A DNA stretch of 60,026 nt from Pseudomonadales bacterium. GTDB taxonomy: Bacteria; Pseudomonadota; Gammaproteobacteria; Pseudomonadales; DT-91. A program made the position numbers and the translations under genes. The notes below the pieces were generated by a model that was not told where the DNA came from, made no database searches, and was given only the letters and a program-made list of their open reading frames with translations. The stretch is taken from NCBI GenBank assembly GCA_013215055.1, contig JABSRQ010000024.1, forward strand, positions 1 through 60,026. Direction: 5' to 3'. Shown here piece by piece: positions 26,632-35,435 of the stretch (positions within the stretch are counted from its first letter, which is position 1; every line of letters begins with the position of its first letter).

Positions 26632-26778
26632 GGAAATCCTTTAATGTAATAAATGAACTGTTTCTATCGGGGCGGATCTAAGAGCTATTAACATTCACGG
26701 TTATTGAGAATTAAGCGCCGCTGATCTAGTATGAAACTATGGCGTAAGCAATTCAATAAGAATGATAAGGTCGAAAAA

Positions 26779-27798
26779 ATGTCAAAAAATCAATGGCTTC
26801 CAGTCTTATCAAAGTTGATATTAATGGCCTTTTTCAGTATTGCCAATATTGCTACAGCCATCGATATTCAACCACGTATTATAGGTGGAAAAGACGCGGT
26901 TATTGACGACTTTCCGTGGCAGGTGGCTCTGGTTTTAAGCAGTAGTAATCTTTATGGAACACAATCCTGTGGTGGTTCTATTTTACATAAACGTTGGATT
27001 GTCACGGCTGCACATTGTTTTGATATTACAGATACAAACCCTGTTCCTCCTCAGTTCGTGGTTATAGGGCTTAGTAATTTAACCGATACCTCGGCTGATA
27101 CACATCAGATAATTGCGATAAAGTCGACGATAAAACACCCTGAATATAATAAAACAACACTCGATAATGATATTGCTCTTGTGCAGTTAAGCGCTGATAT
27201 TGATTTCTCGGTATGTGAAGCCGCCAATAACTGTGCGACGATTGAGGTAGCGACGCCTGAGACAGAGGCCAATTTAATTCCTTTAGGTACTCCTGTATGG
27301 ATTTCAGGTTGGGGTAATATTAGTAAAAAAAGCACTATTTACCCTACACAATTGCAATCGGCACAAGTGAATATGGTGGATTGTTTAGATGTAGATGGAA
27401 ATTATACGAGCTCTGATGTCACTGATAATATGATTTGTGCGCAAACATTGGGTTTTGATACATGTGTCGGTGATAGTGGTGGGCCTTTGGCTGCCGATAG
27501 TAATGATGGCACCGGCTCTGTTTTGGCAGGCATTACCAGTTGGGGGCCTCTTGAGTGCGACACGGCAGGCGAACCCGGTGTTTATACCCGCATTGCCAAT
27601 TACAGCTGCTGGTTAAATGAAACCTCCGATGGAGAATTAAATATCCCGGTGACGTCTTGTGCATCGGGTTCTGATACGTCTTCAAACATGCCTACCCAAA
27701 AAGGTGGATCCAGTGGTAGCATTGCCTGGCTTAGCTTGGTATTTTTAGCGCTGTTTTTGAGGCTAACTAGGCAGACGACTTTACGTCAATCTTTGTAG
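26779..27798 (+). CDS. Trypsin-like serine protease with GlyGly-CTERM tail
   Basis: About 339 residues, S1A peptidase. Signal peptide (about 1-28), activation site R-I-I-G-G (residue 33 on), catalytic triad His79 (TAAHC), Asp131 (DNDIAL) and Ser233 (GDSGGP); the Asp six residues before the Ser (D-T-C-V-G-D-S) predicts trypsin-like Arg/Lys specificity. Eight or more cysteines suit disulfides outside the cytoplasm. The C-terminus (about 318-339) has a Gly-Gly-Ser-Ser-Gly motif, a hydrophobic helix and a basic tail: a GlyGly-CTERM signal, which is cut by a rhombosortase and used for surface anchoring after type II secretion. ATG 26779 is chosen for its AAGGT site; an upstream ATG at 26731 lacks one. 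Confidence 0.88.
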   Translation: MSKNQWLPVLSKLILMAFFSIANIATAIDIQPRIIGGKDAVIDDFPWQVALVLSSSNLYGTQSCGGSILHKRWIVTAAHCFDITDTNPVPPQFVVIGLSNLTDTSADTHQIIAIKSTIKHPEYNKTTLDNDIALVQLSADIDFSVCEAANNCATIEVATPETEANLIPLGTPVWISGWGNISKKSTIYPTQLQSAQVNMVDCLDVDGNYTSSDVTDNMICAQTLGFDTCVGDSGGPLAADSNDGTGSVLAGITSWGPLECDTAGEPGVYTRIANYSCWLNETSDGELNIPVTSCASGSDTSSNMPTQKGGSSGSIAWLSLVFLALFLRLTRQTTLRQSL

Positions 27799-27822
27799 GT
27801 TTTGTTAAGAGTGAAAACAAAA

Positions 27823-28305
27823 ATGAAAAACAGTAAAGTCCTTTTAAGCCTGCTTGTGTTATTGGCGATTCAATCAACCGCTGGCTGTTCTGATGCAACC
27901 ACGGCTATGCCGATGACAGAGACAAAAATTGATGATGTAAGCTCGCTGCAGGGGCAGTGGCATTTAGAAAAAGTCATTCGTAAAGAAGGGGAGTGGTTAT
28001 TAGCCGACGATGCTCAATTTACGTTGTTTATCGATGAGAAAGGTCATGCCAGCGGTGCAGTGGCTTGTAATCGCTTTAATGCCAGCAGCAGCATTAGCGA
28101 AAATACCTTTACCTTAGCTATGGCTAGAACAACCCGTATGCGCTGCCATAGTGAAGATGACAACGTGAATAGTTTTACCCCACTTTATTTGCAGCAACTT
28201 AATCAAGGTATGACAATACAGCACTTATCGCTTGCCCCTGAAAATCCAAAAATGATTTTAGCCAATAAAAACCATCAGCGCTGGGTGTTTATTCAAAAAC
28301 CTTAA
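27823..28305 (+). CDS. META-domain (HslJ-like) lipoprotein
   Basis: 160 residues. Lipoprotein signal peptide with lipobox T-A-G-C (Cys22), then a META domain: SLQGQWHLEKVI, FTLFIDEKGHASGAVACNRFNA (the GxxxCN-like core), TFTLAMARTTRMRC and a C-terminal strand. In Escherichia coli HslJ this domain is linked to heat-shock and novobiocin resistance, but the molecular role is unknown. The start is ATG 27823, 24 bp after the protease stop, so the two genes may be co-transcribed. Confidence 0.75.
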   Translation: MKNSKVLLSLLVLLAIQSTAGCSDATTAMPMTETKIDDVSSLQGQWHLEKVIRKEGEWLLADDAQFTLFIDEKGHASGAVACNRFNASSSISENTFTLAMARTTRMRCHSEDDNVNSFTPLYLQQLNQGMTIQHLSLAPENPKMILANKNHQRWVFIQKP

Positions 28306-28347
28306 TACCCATATTCTCAAATATTTATTTCTTTAAAAGGATTTACC

Positions 28348-28710
28348 ATGCAGTTGAATGATGCCGTCATTCAGATTAAAAACTTAAGGTTACGCACGTT
28401 TATCGGCTTTAACCCTGAGGAACTACAAAAGCAGCAAGATGTGATTGTAAATGCCGAGATTCACTACCCGGCCGCCGCAGCCGCCGATAGTGATGATGTC
28501 GACAAGGCTTTAAATTATAAGGTCATCAGCAAAGAGATGATTAAACATACCGAGCAGGGTGCCTTTAAACTGTTGGAGCGCCTAACCTCTGATCTGTTGA
28601 CTATTGCCATGCAAGACCCCAAAGTTAAGTATGCGCAGGTGCGGGTGGATAAACCCCATGCGCTGCGTTTTGCCGATTCCGTATCGTTAACGCTCTCTGC
28701 GACCCGTTAA
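28348..28710 (+). CDS. folX: Dihydroneopterin triphosphate 2'-epimerase
   Basis: 120 residues, T-fold enzyme. Sequence is of the FolX rather than FolB type: it starts IQIKNLRLRTFIGFNPEE, has VNAEIHYPAA, DDVDKALNYKVISK and the end HALRFADSVSLTLSATR, all matching the FolX pattern. It epimerises dihydroneopterin triphosphate to the monapterin form, leading to tetrahydromonapterin, the cofactor of phenylalanine hydroxylase in pseudomonads. AAAGGA gives a good ribosome site. No folM neighbour is seen. Confidence 0.9.
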   Translation: MQLNDAVIQIKNLRLRTFIGFNPEELQKQQDVIVNAEIHYPAAAAADSDDVDKALNYKVISKEMIKHTEQGAFKLLERLTSDLLTIAMQDPKVKYAQVRVDKPHALRFADSVSLTLSATR

Positions 28711-28720
28711 TTGGCTATAT

Positions 28721-28732
28721 TCTATACTGAAT
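28721..28732 (+). promoter_or_regulatory. RpoS-like -10 element upstream of small exported protein
   Basis: TTCTATACTGAATAA lies about 30 bp before the ATG at 28758. It is identical over TCTATACTGAAT to the element upstream of the TonB receptor, and has no recognisable -35. Confidence 0.4.
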
Positions 28733-28757
28733 AAACCGTATTCACTGAGGCTGACCT

Positions 28758-29039
28758 ATGCGACTTTTTCCAGCGCTGTTTATCTGTTGTTATGCCTCTA
28801 TATCGTTGGCTCAAACGCTGGAAACCCTGCCTCGGTATCAGCATTTTAATACCAACCCGCATGATGAAAAAAAGCACTGCATGTTTGAAAATAAACTCTA
28901 TAGCGAGGGTGCAGTTTTATCGCAGGCGGGTTTATTAATGCAGTGTACGGATAAGGATGAGCGGGTGAAAATTGTACGCCTGGGCTGGCAGATATTAGTG
29001 CAGCCAAACCCTGGACTTAAAATAAACCCTGATTCTTAG
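28758..29039 (+). CDS. Small exported protein, DUF1496-like
   Basis: 93 residues: signal peptide (1-18, ending SLA-Q), then a short domain with two cysteines, [14 protein letters not shown] and L-L-M-Q-C-T-D. The spacing C...YS.GAV...G.L..C recalls DUF1496 proteins, whose function is unknown. The two cysteines could form one disulfide. It appears to be a stand-alone gene with an RpoS-like -10. Confidence 0.55.
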   Translation: MRLFPALFICCYASISLAQTLETLPRYQHFNTNPHDEKKHCMFENKLYSEGAVLSQAGLLMQCTDKDERVKIVRLGWQILVQPNPGLKINPDS

Positions 29040-29073
29040 CGGCTATTTCCTGCATAGATCTGATTTTCATCAG

Positions 29074-29102
29074 CAGACAGTTTGTTTTAATTCTGCTATA
29101 AT
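29074..29102 (+). promoter_or_regulatory. Sigma-70 promoter of rimO
   Basis: CAGACA (29074-29079) and TATAAT (29097-29102) are spaced by 17 bp and followed by the GC-rich CGCGCC. The start is about 45 bp before the rimO ATG. Confidence 0.6.
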
Positions 29103-29154
29103 CGCGCCTCTTTTTTGTACAAATCTTGCGCAATCGCGCAGACTCAGAGGCCGT

Positions 29155-30570
29155 ATGTCTGACCAATCCACTGAAACTCCAACAGAAATCTCTGCTGATC
29201 AACTTTCCGAGTTGATGGCCGAACAGTCCAATGGCAAAGTTGGCTTTATCTCTCTGGGTTGCCCCAAGGCGCTGGTAGATTCCGAGCGTATCCTGACCCA
29301 ATTAAGACTCGATGGTTATGAAGTCAGCCCCTCGTATGAAGGTGCGGATGTAGTCGTGGTGAATACCTGCGGTTTTATCGATGCGGCCAAACAGGAATCA
29401 TTAGATGCGATTAAAGAGGCGATGGAAGCCAATGGCAAGGTGATTGTCACCGGTTGCATGGGCAAGGGCGCGGATGCCGAACTGATTAAGGCAGAAAATC
29501 CGGATATTTTGGCCGTGACTGGCCCACAAGCCTATGAAGAAGTCATGGAAGCGGTACATACCTGGGTACCTAAGAAGATGGAGCATAATCCCTTTGTCGA
29601 TTTAGTGCCGCCGCAGGGCATTAAATTAACCCCCAGGCATTATTCCTATTTAAAAATATCCGAAGGCTGCAACCATAAATGCACCTTCTGTATTATTCCG
29701 GATATGCGTGGCAAACATGTCAGCCGTCCTATCGGTGATGTATTAGAGGAGGCCAAACGTCTGGTGAATGCAGGGACCAAGGAGCTGTTGGTGATTTCCC
29801 AAGATACCTCGGCCTACGGTGTGGATGTAAAATACAAAACCGGTTTCTGGGATGGCCAGCCGGTAAAAACCCGTATGTTGGAGTTATGTGAGCAGCTCGG
29901 TAAAATGGGTGTGTGGGTGCGCCTGCACTATGTTTATCCTTATCCACATGTGGATAATGTTATGCCGCTAATGGCTGCGGGTAAAATTCTGCCGTATCTG
30001 GATATCCCGTTCCAGCATGCCAGCCCGCGTATATTAAAACTGATGAAACGCCCGGCTCATGCCGAAAACACGCTTGAGCGTATTAAAGCCTGGCGTGAAG
30101 CTGTGCCTAATTTAGTGATACGTTCTACCTTTGTGGTTGGTTTTCCAGGGGAAACCGAAGAAGACTTCCAGATTCTTTTGGATTGGTTGGAAGAGGCGCA
30201 GTTAGACCGCGTGGGCTGTTTTAAATACAGCCCGGTGGAAGGTGCTAAGGCCAATGCACTACCTGACCATGTGCCTGAAGATATTCAGCAGGAACGTTGG
30301 GAGCGCTTTATGCAAACGCAGCAGATTATCTCTGCGCACCGTTTACAGCAGCGTATTGGTCAGCAGATGACGATCTTGATTGATGAAGTGGATGACGAGG
30401 GGGCGATTGGCCGCTCCATCGCCGATGCGCCGGGTGTTGATGGTGTCGTTTATCTCAATGAATTCTTCGACTGTGCGCCGGGTGACTTTGTTGAAGTGAA
30501 TATTGAACATGCCGATGAATACGATTTATGGGGCGTTCCCGTCTGCGTTACAGAAACAGAAGGCCAATAA
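29155..30570 (+). CDS. rimO: Ribosomal protein S12 methylthiotransferase RimO
   Basis: 471 residues. Order: N-terminal MTTase (UPF0004) domain with cluster cysteines in [18 protein letters not shown] and TGCMGKGA; radical-SAM core with [11 protein letters not shown] (CxxxCxxC) and [13 protein letters not shown]-terminal TRAM domain ([16 protein letters not shown]). It adds a methylthio group to Asp89 of S12 using SAM and two [4Fe-4S] clusters. The RGKHVSRP and [10 protein letters not shown] segments are typical of RimO rather than MiaB. It has an extra N-terminal stretch of about 25 acidic residues. The next gene starts 3 bp after the stop, so they form an operon. Confidence 0.94.
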   Translation: MSDQSTETPTEISADQLSELMAEQSNGKVGFISLGCPKALVDSERILTQLRLDGYEVSPSYEGADVVVVNTCGFIDAAKQESLDAIKEAMEANGKVIVTGCMGKGADAELIKAENPDILAVTGPQAYEEVMEAVHTWVPKKMEHNPFVDLVPPQGIKLTPRHYSYLKISEGCNHKCTFCIIPDMRGKHVSRPIGDVLEEAKRLVNAGTKELLVISQDTSAYGVDVKYKTGFWDGQPVKTRMLELCEQLGKMGVWVRLHYVYPYPHVDNVMPLMAAGKILPYLDIPFQHASPRILKLMKRPAHAENTLERIKAWREAVPNLVIRSTFVVGFPGETEEDFQILLDWLEEAQLDRVGCFKYSPVEGAKANALPDHVPEDIQQERWERFMQTQQIISAHRLQQRIGQQMTILIDEVDDEGAIGRSIADAPGVDGVVYLNEFFDCAPGDFVEVNIEHADEYDLWGVPVCVTETEGQ

Positions 30571-30573
30571 AAC

Positions 30574-30990
30574 ATGAATACCAAACTGTATAAAAAAGTA
30601 CAAACCCTGGCTGCTGATTTAATCGATGCTGCCGAGCAAGAAAATGACAGCGCTTTTGAAAAATTCTATGCCGAGTTGAAGTTGCTATGTGAAGAGAACG
30701 AAGCCGATGAACATAAAAATCATCCGGTGCAATGGGAAACCCTGGCTGATTTCACCGAAGACTTTGATGACGCGTTGGTGATTTATGAAAAAGCCTTGGA
30801 ATTATCTCATGTACGTAAAACCCGTGATTACAGCGCATCGATTCAATATGCGATGGCGCTGTTATTAAAGGATATGGATAAAAAAACCGAGGCTCTGGAG
30901 CGCATAACCCTGGCTCAAGCTTCGGCGAATAAAATTGATGATCCGGAGCTGCAGCGTGAAATTATACAGCTATTAAAATCGCTGTCATAA
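30574..30990 (+). CDS. Hypothetical TPR-like protein downstream of rimO
   Basis: 138 residues, strongly acidic and helical, with no signal peptide or membrane segment. The segment DDALVIYEKALELSHVRKTRDYSASIQYAMALLLKDMDKKTEALERITLAQ looks like two degenerate TPR-type helical hairpins. It begins 3 bp after rimO, so it is translated with it; a chaperone or assembly role in S12 methylthiolation would be speculation. I do not recognise a named family. Confidence 0.65.
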   Translation: MNTKLYKKVQTLAADLIDAAEQENDSAFEKFYAELKLLCEENEADEHKNHPVQWETLADFTEDFDDALVIYEKALELSHVRKTRDYSASIQYAMALLLKDMDKKTEALERITLAQASANKIDDPELQREIIQLLKSLS

Positions 30991-31007
30991 GCGTTTTTTT
31001 ATAAACC

Positions 31008-31994
31008 TTATGGCAAGTCGTCTATGGCTTGTAGGGTTAATGCTTCACTATAGCTGCCCAGCTTCCAATGTTCAGGGCTCCAGCCTTTTAAAAAACGCAC
31101 AAAATCAGCCCAGGCCACGGGGTATAAAACACGCCATTGGCTTTCTACCTCAAAGGCATTGATCTGCGGATGATAGCGGCTTAACGCCTGGATTAGCGTA
31201 TTAAAATAATGGTTTAACAAGTCTTGTTCCAGGGTAAAGCAGTCATCGTTACTGACACAGCTGCTAATAAAATAGACCACATCTTTTATTCCGCAGCCTT
31301 TACCCACATATTGAAAATCAACCGCAGCAGCGCGCTTGCCATCCTCAGAAAAACAAAAATTAGCCAGCTTGGCATCACCATGAATCAGGGTTTGATAGCT
31401 GCATTTTTTGAGTTTGTCATCAATATTTTGTGCGGCGGATTTTAAGTCTTGATCTTGCAGGGCCTGCAATTCATTAGGCCTAGTCTGTAAATGCCAATAG
31501 CTACCAGTGGGCCATAAATCTTCACCGGAGCTGCCCATAAAACGGGCATGGAAGGCCGCCAGCCAGTTTAGGCCGCTGTGAATTTCATGTTGCTTAATGG
31601 TTTTTTGCTGGTAACTTAAAAGCCTGGTGAAACCGGCTGTCTCTAAGTCGCTCATCATCAATATGATATTGTTGGCATTGTGTTCTAACGATAAACATAA
31701 AGGCACGGTACAGGCGCTATCGCACAGATGTGCATAGTCCCTATACCAGCGGGCCTCTATCTGATAAGAGTTGAGTTTACGTTGATGAGAAAAATCATCA
31801 TTCCAGCCTTTAGGATGGCACTCAATTTTAGCCAGATTGATATGTTTAATGATAATGCTGGGCTGTGAACTGCCGGCTAAAAACACCCTGAGTAATTCAC
31901 CATAACCACTCCACAGGGTTTGAATACAGACTATTTTTGTAATGCTTTTTGCCTGCATGGTATGCAGGATTTTCTGTTGCAGGGCTTTATGCAT
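31008..31994 (-). CDS. Phosphotransferase of the APH/ecdysteroid-kinase-like fold
   Basis: 328 residues. The kinase-like fold is shown by the catalytic loop L-I-H-G-D-A-K-L-A-N-F (about 210-220) and the metal-binding D-F-Q-Y-V in AVDFQYVGKGCG, followed by KDVVYFISSCV, which is typical of the ecdysteroid-kinase/CHK-like (DUF1679/EcKinase) branch. The N-terminal IIIKHINL strand carries the nucleotide-binding Lys. Substrate in bacteria is unknown; a small hydroxylated metabolite is likely. The gene stands alone, convergent with the rimO operon. Confidence 0.7.
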   Translation of the reverse strand: MHKALQQKILHTMQAKSITKIVCIQTLWSGYGELLRVFLAGSSQPSIIIKHINLAKIECHPKGWNDDFSHQRKLNSYQIEARWYRDYAHLCDSACTVPLCLSLEHNANNIILMMSDLETAGFTRLLSYQQKTIKQHEIHSGLNWLAAFHARFMGSSGEDLWPTGSYWHLQTRPNELQALQDQDLKSAAQNIDDKLKKCSYQTLIHGDAKLANFCFSEDGKRAAAVDFQYVGKGCGIKDVVYFISSCVSNDDCFTLEQDLLNHYFNTLIQALSRYHPQINAFEVESQWRVLYPVAWADFVRFLKGWSPEHWKLGSYSEALTLQAIDDLP

Positions 31995-32103
31995 AAGATA
32001 ATGCGGGCTTAAGGTGATTTGTATAATAGTTACTGTAATTCATTTCTTTCAGTTGTAGAATGTTTGCGATTAAATGAATTTACATTAAAAATAAGGGAAT
32101 TCC

Positions 32104-32757
32104 ATGATGAGCAATAAAATTCTGAAAAACACATTAGGTGTGGCTGCTGTCGCGTTGATTCTGGCCGCTTGTAGCAATAAAGCCGAAGATACCGCGGCTG
32201 TAGATGCGATAGCACCTGAAGTGGCTGTTGAAGCTGCTGCAGTAGAAAAAACCGAAGAAATCAAAGAAACGTTATTATTGGAAAGCACAGAAGTGATTTC
32301 TGAAACGTTCACCGTTGAAAGTTTTGATCTAGCGACTAAAACTGCGGTATTAGTGACAGCTACCGGCGAAAAAAGAACCGTGGTAGCCAGTGATGAAGCT
32401 AATAACCTGGATCAAGTAAAGCCGGGTGTTCAAGTATTAGTTGAATTCTTAAAAACCGTATCTATTGAAGTGATTAATGATAAAAGCCTGGAGCCTACCG
32501 TTGTTATTATTGACGAAGTAGAGCGTGCAGCAGAAGGCGAAAAAGCGGCAGCTGGAGCTATTGAAGGTGCGGTTATCATCTTTAAAATTGAAGATATTGA
32601 TCTGGAAAACAATACCTTCAAGTTAAAAGGCCCTGATGGCGTGGTTAAGCAATACACCGCTCAAAATCCTGAAAACCTGAAAAAAGGCACTGTGGGTGAT
32701 GCGGTTGTATTAACTGTCGTTGAAGCGGTAGCGATCTCTTTAGTTGATGCTAAATAA
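32104..32757 (+). CDS. Lipoprotein with an internally duplicated beta domain
   Basis: 217 residues: lipoprotein signal with lipobox L-A-A-C (Cys23 or Cys22 by choice of the first or second Met), an Ala/Glu/Val-rich linker (about 25-60), and two similar halves. Half one has FTVESFDLATKTAVLVTATGE and half two FKIEDIDLENNTFKLKGPDG, each followed by a V/T-rich strand and a GxxVxV-type strand. This suggests two small OB/CusF-like beta domains from tandem duplication. No named family. A terminator follows at 32791-32822, so the gene is monocistronic. Confidence 0.65.
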   Translation: MMSNKILKNTLGVAAVALILAACSNKAEDTAAVDAIAPEVAVEAAAVEKTEEIKETLLLESTEVISETFTVESFDLATKTAVLVTATGEKRTVVASDEANNLDQVKPGVQVLVEFLKTVSIEVINDKSLEPTVVIIDEVERAAEGEKAAAGAIEGAVIIFKIEDIDLENNTFKLKGPDGVVKQYTAQNPENLKKGTVGDAVVLTVVEAVAISLVDAK

Positions 32758-32790
32758 TCTTATTCGATATTTTTATCGGAACTAGCGTTT

Positions 32791-32822
32791 AAAAGGCTGC
32801 CTTATCGAGGTGGCCTTTTTTT
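32791..32822 (+). terminator. Rho-independent terminator after the duplicated-domain lipoprotein
   Basis: A stem AAGGC...CCT / AGG...GCCTT with a short loop is followed by seven T. A-rich left flank could let it act weakly in the other direction for the convergent gene ending at 32821. Confidence 0.75.
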
Positions 32823-33603
32823 ATAGTTCATCAATTAATAATAACTGTTTGCGGCTAATACGCTGCTCGGCAGGATAACCAAAGGCATTGTTAACATAGC
32901 GAATGCCATCTAATTCCACATCTCTATTTACATGGCTATGGCCATAAATATGACATGCAGAACCCAGTTTTTGAATCTGTTGATCGAGTTTTTCAGTGCC
33001 TAAAATGGGATAGAGCTTTTGATGAATCTCAGGGATATAGTGTGGCATCACATCGATACGCGGCAGAAAGTGTGAGAAACTGATGATTTTATCAGCCTGC
33101 ACCGATAGGCGGCTTTCATTCAGGGAAAGAAAAAAGTCATTAATGGCTGCGGCTTGTTCCTGATAAGGATTTAACTCGGCAAAGCTGTCACCCCATTCAC
33201 AGTGTATAAAGTCCATCCAGCGTTGCTGTAAATATTCATCACATGGCCCAAAGCTGAAATCATACCAGCTATATAGCGGTATGATGCTGACTTGTGGCAG
33301 ATGTAATGGGCTGGTTTGAATGCCTGCATGTTCAGCCATTTGATTGATGGCGTAGAATTTATCCAGCGAGTTATTCCAGCGGGTCTTTTTCACCCATAAA
33401 TCATGGTTGCCGGGCACAAATAAAACATGTTTAAACACTTTTACCAAAGTGCTAAAACACAGTTGCAGGTATTCTTCTTTATCGGAAATATCACCGGCGA
33501 GAATCAAACAGTCTTGCTGATAATCTTCTCGGGATAGATGGATCATCCATTCACGATTAGGTTTAAAATCGATATGAATATCGGAGGTGGTAAAGATTCT
33601 CAT
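32821..33603 (-). CDS. Calcineurin-like metallophosphoesterase
   Basis: 260 residues with the dinuclear metal motifs in order: D-I-H (TTSDIHIDF), G-D-I-S (LILAGDISD), G-N-H-D (VPGNHDLWV), the downstream F-S-H (ISFSHFLP) and G-H-S-H (IYGHSHVNRD). Substrate is not predictable; the family includes phosphodiesterases and phosphomonoesterases. Its start overlaps the stop of the PhyH-like gene by 4 bp (ATGA), so the two are translationally coupled. Confidence 0.85.
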   Translation of the reverse strand: MRIFTTSDIHIDFKPNREWMIHLSREDYQQDCLILAGDISDKEEYLQLCFSTLVKVFKHVLFVPGNHDLWVKKTRWNNSLDKFYAINQMAEHAGIQTSPLHLPQVSIIPLYSWYDFSFGPCDEYLQQRWMDFIHCEWGDSFAELNPYQEQAAAINDFFLSLNESRLSVQADKIISFSHFLPRIDVMPHYIPEIHQKLYPILGTEKLDQQIQKLGSACHIYGHSHVNRDVELDGIRYVNNAFGYPAEQRISRKQLLLIDEL

Positions 33604-34481
33604 CCTGTTTTCATAACCGAGAATATTTCCGGGTAGTCTTTCCAGTAATATTGTAAGTCATTATTTTTCCAGCCCTGATAAATAGTTTCCCAGTTCAGCT
33701 GCTCTATACGCCAGCCATGATGGGGGTCGATATTGGTGATAAATACCGGTTCACCATAGGTGCAAAACCGGGTGTCTATACTCATGCGGCATACTTCATC
33801 GGTGGTGTTCGGTTCGGCCTTATGGATGCAGCAGGAATCAAATATTATTACATCACCTTGCTGCATATCACTGACATGCCAGGTGGTTTCATGTTCAAAT
33901 ATTTCACATTGCACACCCCCCACACCGTCGGCCTGCAAGACTTTTCTAACACCTTGTTTGTGTGAGCCGGGCAACATCTTTAAGCGGCCCATGCCTTCTT
34001 TGATATCATGTAATGCGACCCAGATGCCACACATGGTGGGGCCAGATTGATGGGAATGCGCATCTTGATGTGGCGGGGTTTCAAACCCAAGTTTATTGGG
34101 GCAGGAGATTCTGGCCATTTTCATCGGGTAGGCAAACACTTGTTCGCCCACCATCAATTGCATCAAAGAGCTTACTTCAGGCTCATGGAAGAAACTGTGG
34201 AAAGATTCCTGCGCCTGCATCTTCGGGTAACATTCATCCCAGATAGCATCGGTTTCACCAAAAGCCGATCCGGTTAATACAGGTGTTTTTGTCTCAGGGT
34301 TATAGCCGATATAAGGGCTTAAAACCGCTAAAAAATTGTCTAATTGCTGCTGGCAGCGCTGGGCATTGATGGCTTTTTTGAAATACAAATAACCGTATTC
34401 TTGAAAGCGCTTTTTTAACACCGCTTGATCTTCATCGAGGTTTGATATTATCAGTGCTTCATTTTTTGTATTTGTATTCAT
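33600..34481 (-). CDS. Phytanoyl-CoA dioxygenase (PhyH) family Fe(II)/2-oxoglutarate oxygenase
   Basis: 293 residues. The iron-binding facial triad is visible as H-Q-D (TPPHQDAHSHQ, about 148-150) and a distal His in SCCIHKAEPN, with Arg in CRMSIDTRF as the 2-oxoglutarate anchor. Family members hydroxylate phytanoyl-CoA, natural products, or 2-aminoethylphosphonate (PhnY). The tight coupling with a metallophosphoesterase gene makes a hydroxylation step followed by phosphoester cleavage conceivable, but the substrate is unknown. First gene of a two-gene operon. Confidence 0.85.
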   Translation of the reverse strand: MNTNTKNEALIISNLDEDQAVLKKRFQEYGYLYFKKAINAQRCQQQLDNFLAVLSPYIGYNPETKTPVLTGSAFGETDAIWDECYPKMQAQESFHSFFHEPEVSSLMQLMVGEQVFAYPMKMARISCPNKLGFETPPHQDAHSHQSGPTMCGIWVALHDIKEGMGRLKMLPGSHKQGVRKVLQADGVGGVQCEIFEHETTWHVSDMQQGDVIIFDSCCIHKAEPNTTDEVCRMSIDTRFCTYGEPVFITNIDPHHGWRIEQLNWETIYQGWKNNDLQYYWKDYPEIFSVMKTG

Positions 34482-34514
34482 GCCATCAAATTCCGTCGCT
34501 TTAAGGCTTAAACG

Positions 34515-35339
34515 TTAATCGGCCTTGTGTAAATGCACATCTTGTTGCGGGTAGGGAATAGATACACCGTTTTCATCGAAGGTGTTTTTTACCGCTTCCA
34601 GAAAACCCCATTTTACCGCCCAGTAATCGGCCGTATTTACCCATAATCTCACGACAAAATTGACACTGCTATCGGCCAGTTCACCCACTGCAATCACTGA
34701 GTCAGGCTCTTTTAAAATACGTTCATCGGCATTAATCAGGCCCTGCATTAAATCGCGGGCTTTTTTAATATCATCGTTATAGCCAATGCCAATGGTCAGA
34801 TCCACTCTGCGTGTGGCCTTGGCTGAATAATTGGTGATCGTGCCTGCGTATAACTGTCCATTGGGTACGATGATTTCGCGATTATCGCCGGAGATGATCA
34901 CGGTATTAAACACGGTGATTTTTTCAACCGTTCCTGAAATGCCGGCGGCTTCTATCCAGTCTCCAATATCAAAAGGCTTCATCAAGATTAACATCACGCC
35001 AGAGGCAAAGTTAGACAGCGAATCTTTTAAGGCCAGGCCTACCGCTAAACCGGCTGCACCCAATAAGGCTAATAGCGAGGTGGTATCCATGCCCAGCTGC
35101 TCAATAGCAATTAAGGCGATAGCAAATTTTAACACGGTGCGTAAAATCGCCTCCAGAAAGTGGCGTAACGCAGCATCCACTTTACGCACTTGCATGATCT
35201 TATCTAATAGATCAACCACCTTGGAGACCAACCAGCCGCCGATAATAAAAATACTAACAGCCAGGCCTAAATTCAGTAGAGTCGGGAGGATAAGTTCTAT
35301 CCAGCTGCCGTCCAATAATGCGGTTTGTATTTTGTCCAT
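34515..35339 (-). CDS. mscS: Small-conductance mechanosensitive channel MscS
   Basis: 274 residues, close to E. coli MscS (286). Three N-terminal membrane helices, the third being the pore helix with the Gly/Ala pattern LLALLGAAGLAVGLALKDSLSNFASG, followed by the beta domain IGDWIEAAGISGTVEKITVFNTVI and the cytoplasmic cage to IPYPQQDVHL. It opens under membrane tension to release solutes on hypo-osmotic shock. Single gene. Confidence 0.92.
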   Translation of the reverse strand: MDKIQTALLDGSWIELILPTLLNLGLAVSIFIIGGWLVSKVVDLLDKIMQVRKVDAALRHFLEAILRTVLKFAIALIAIEQLGMDTTSLLALLGAAGLAVGLALKDSLSNFASGVMLILMKPFDIGDWIEAAGISGTVEKITVFNTVIISGDNREIIVPNGQLYAGTITNYSAKATRRVDLTIGIGYNDDIKKARDLMQGLINADERILKEPDSVIAVGELADSSVNFVVRLWVNTADYWAVKWGFLEAVKNTFDENGVSIPYPQQDVHLHKAD

Positions 35340-35435
35340 CTTACTATCCTAAGGTGTACTGCTACTTTTGAGGCCGGATTATAGCGATTAGTGATATTAA
35401 TTGCATTGGCCAGCCTTGAATAAAATAGGCAGGAT

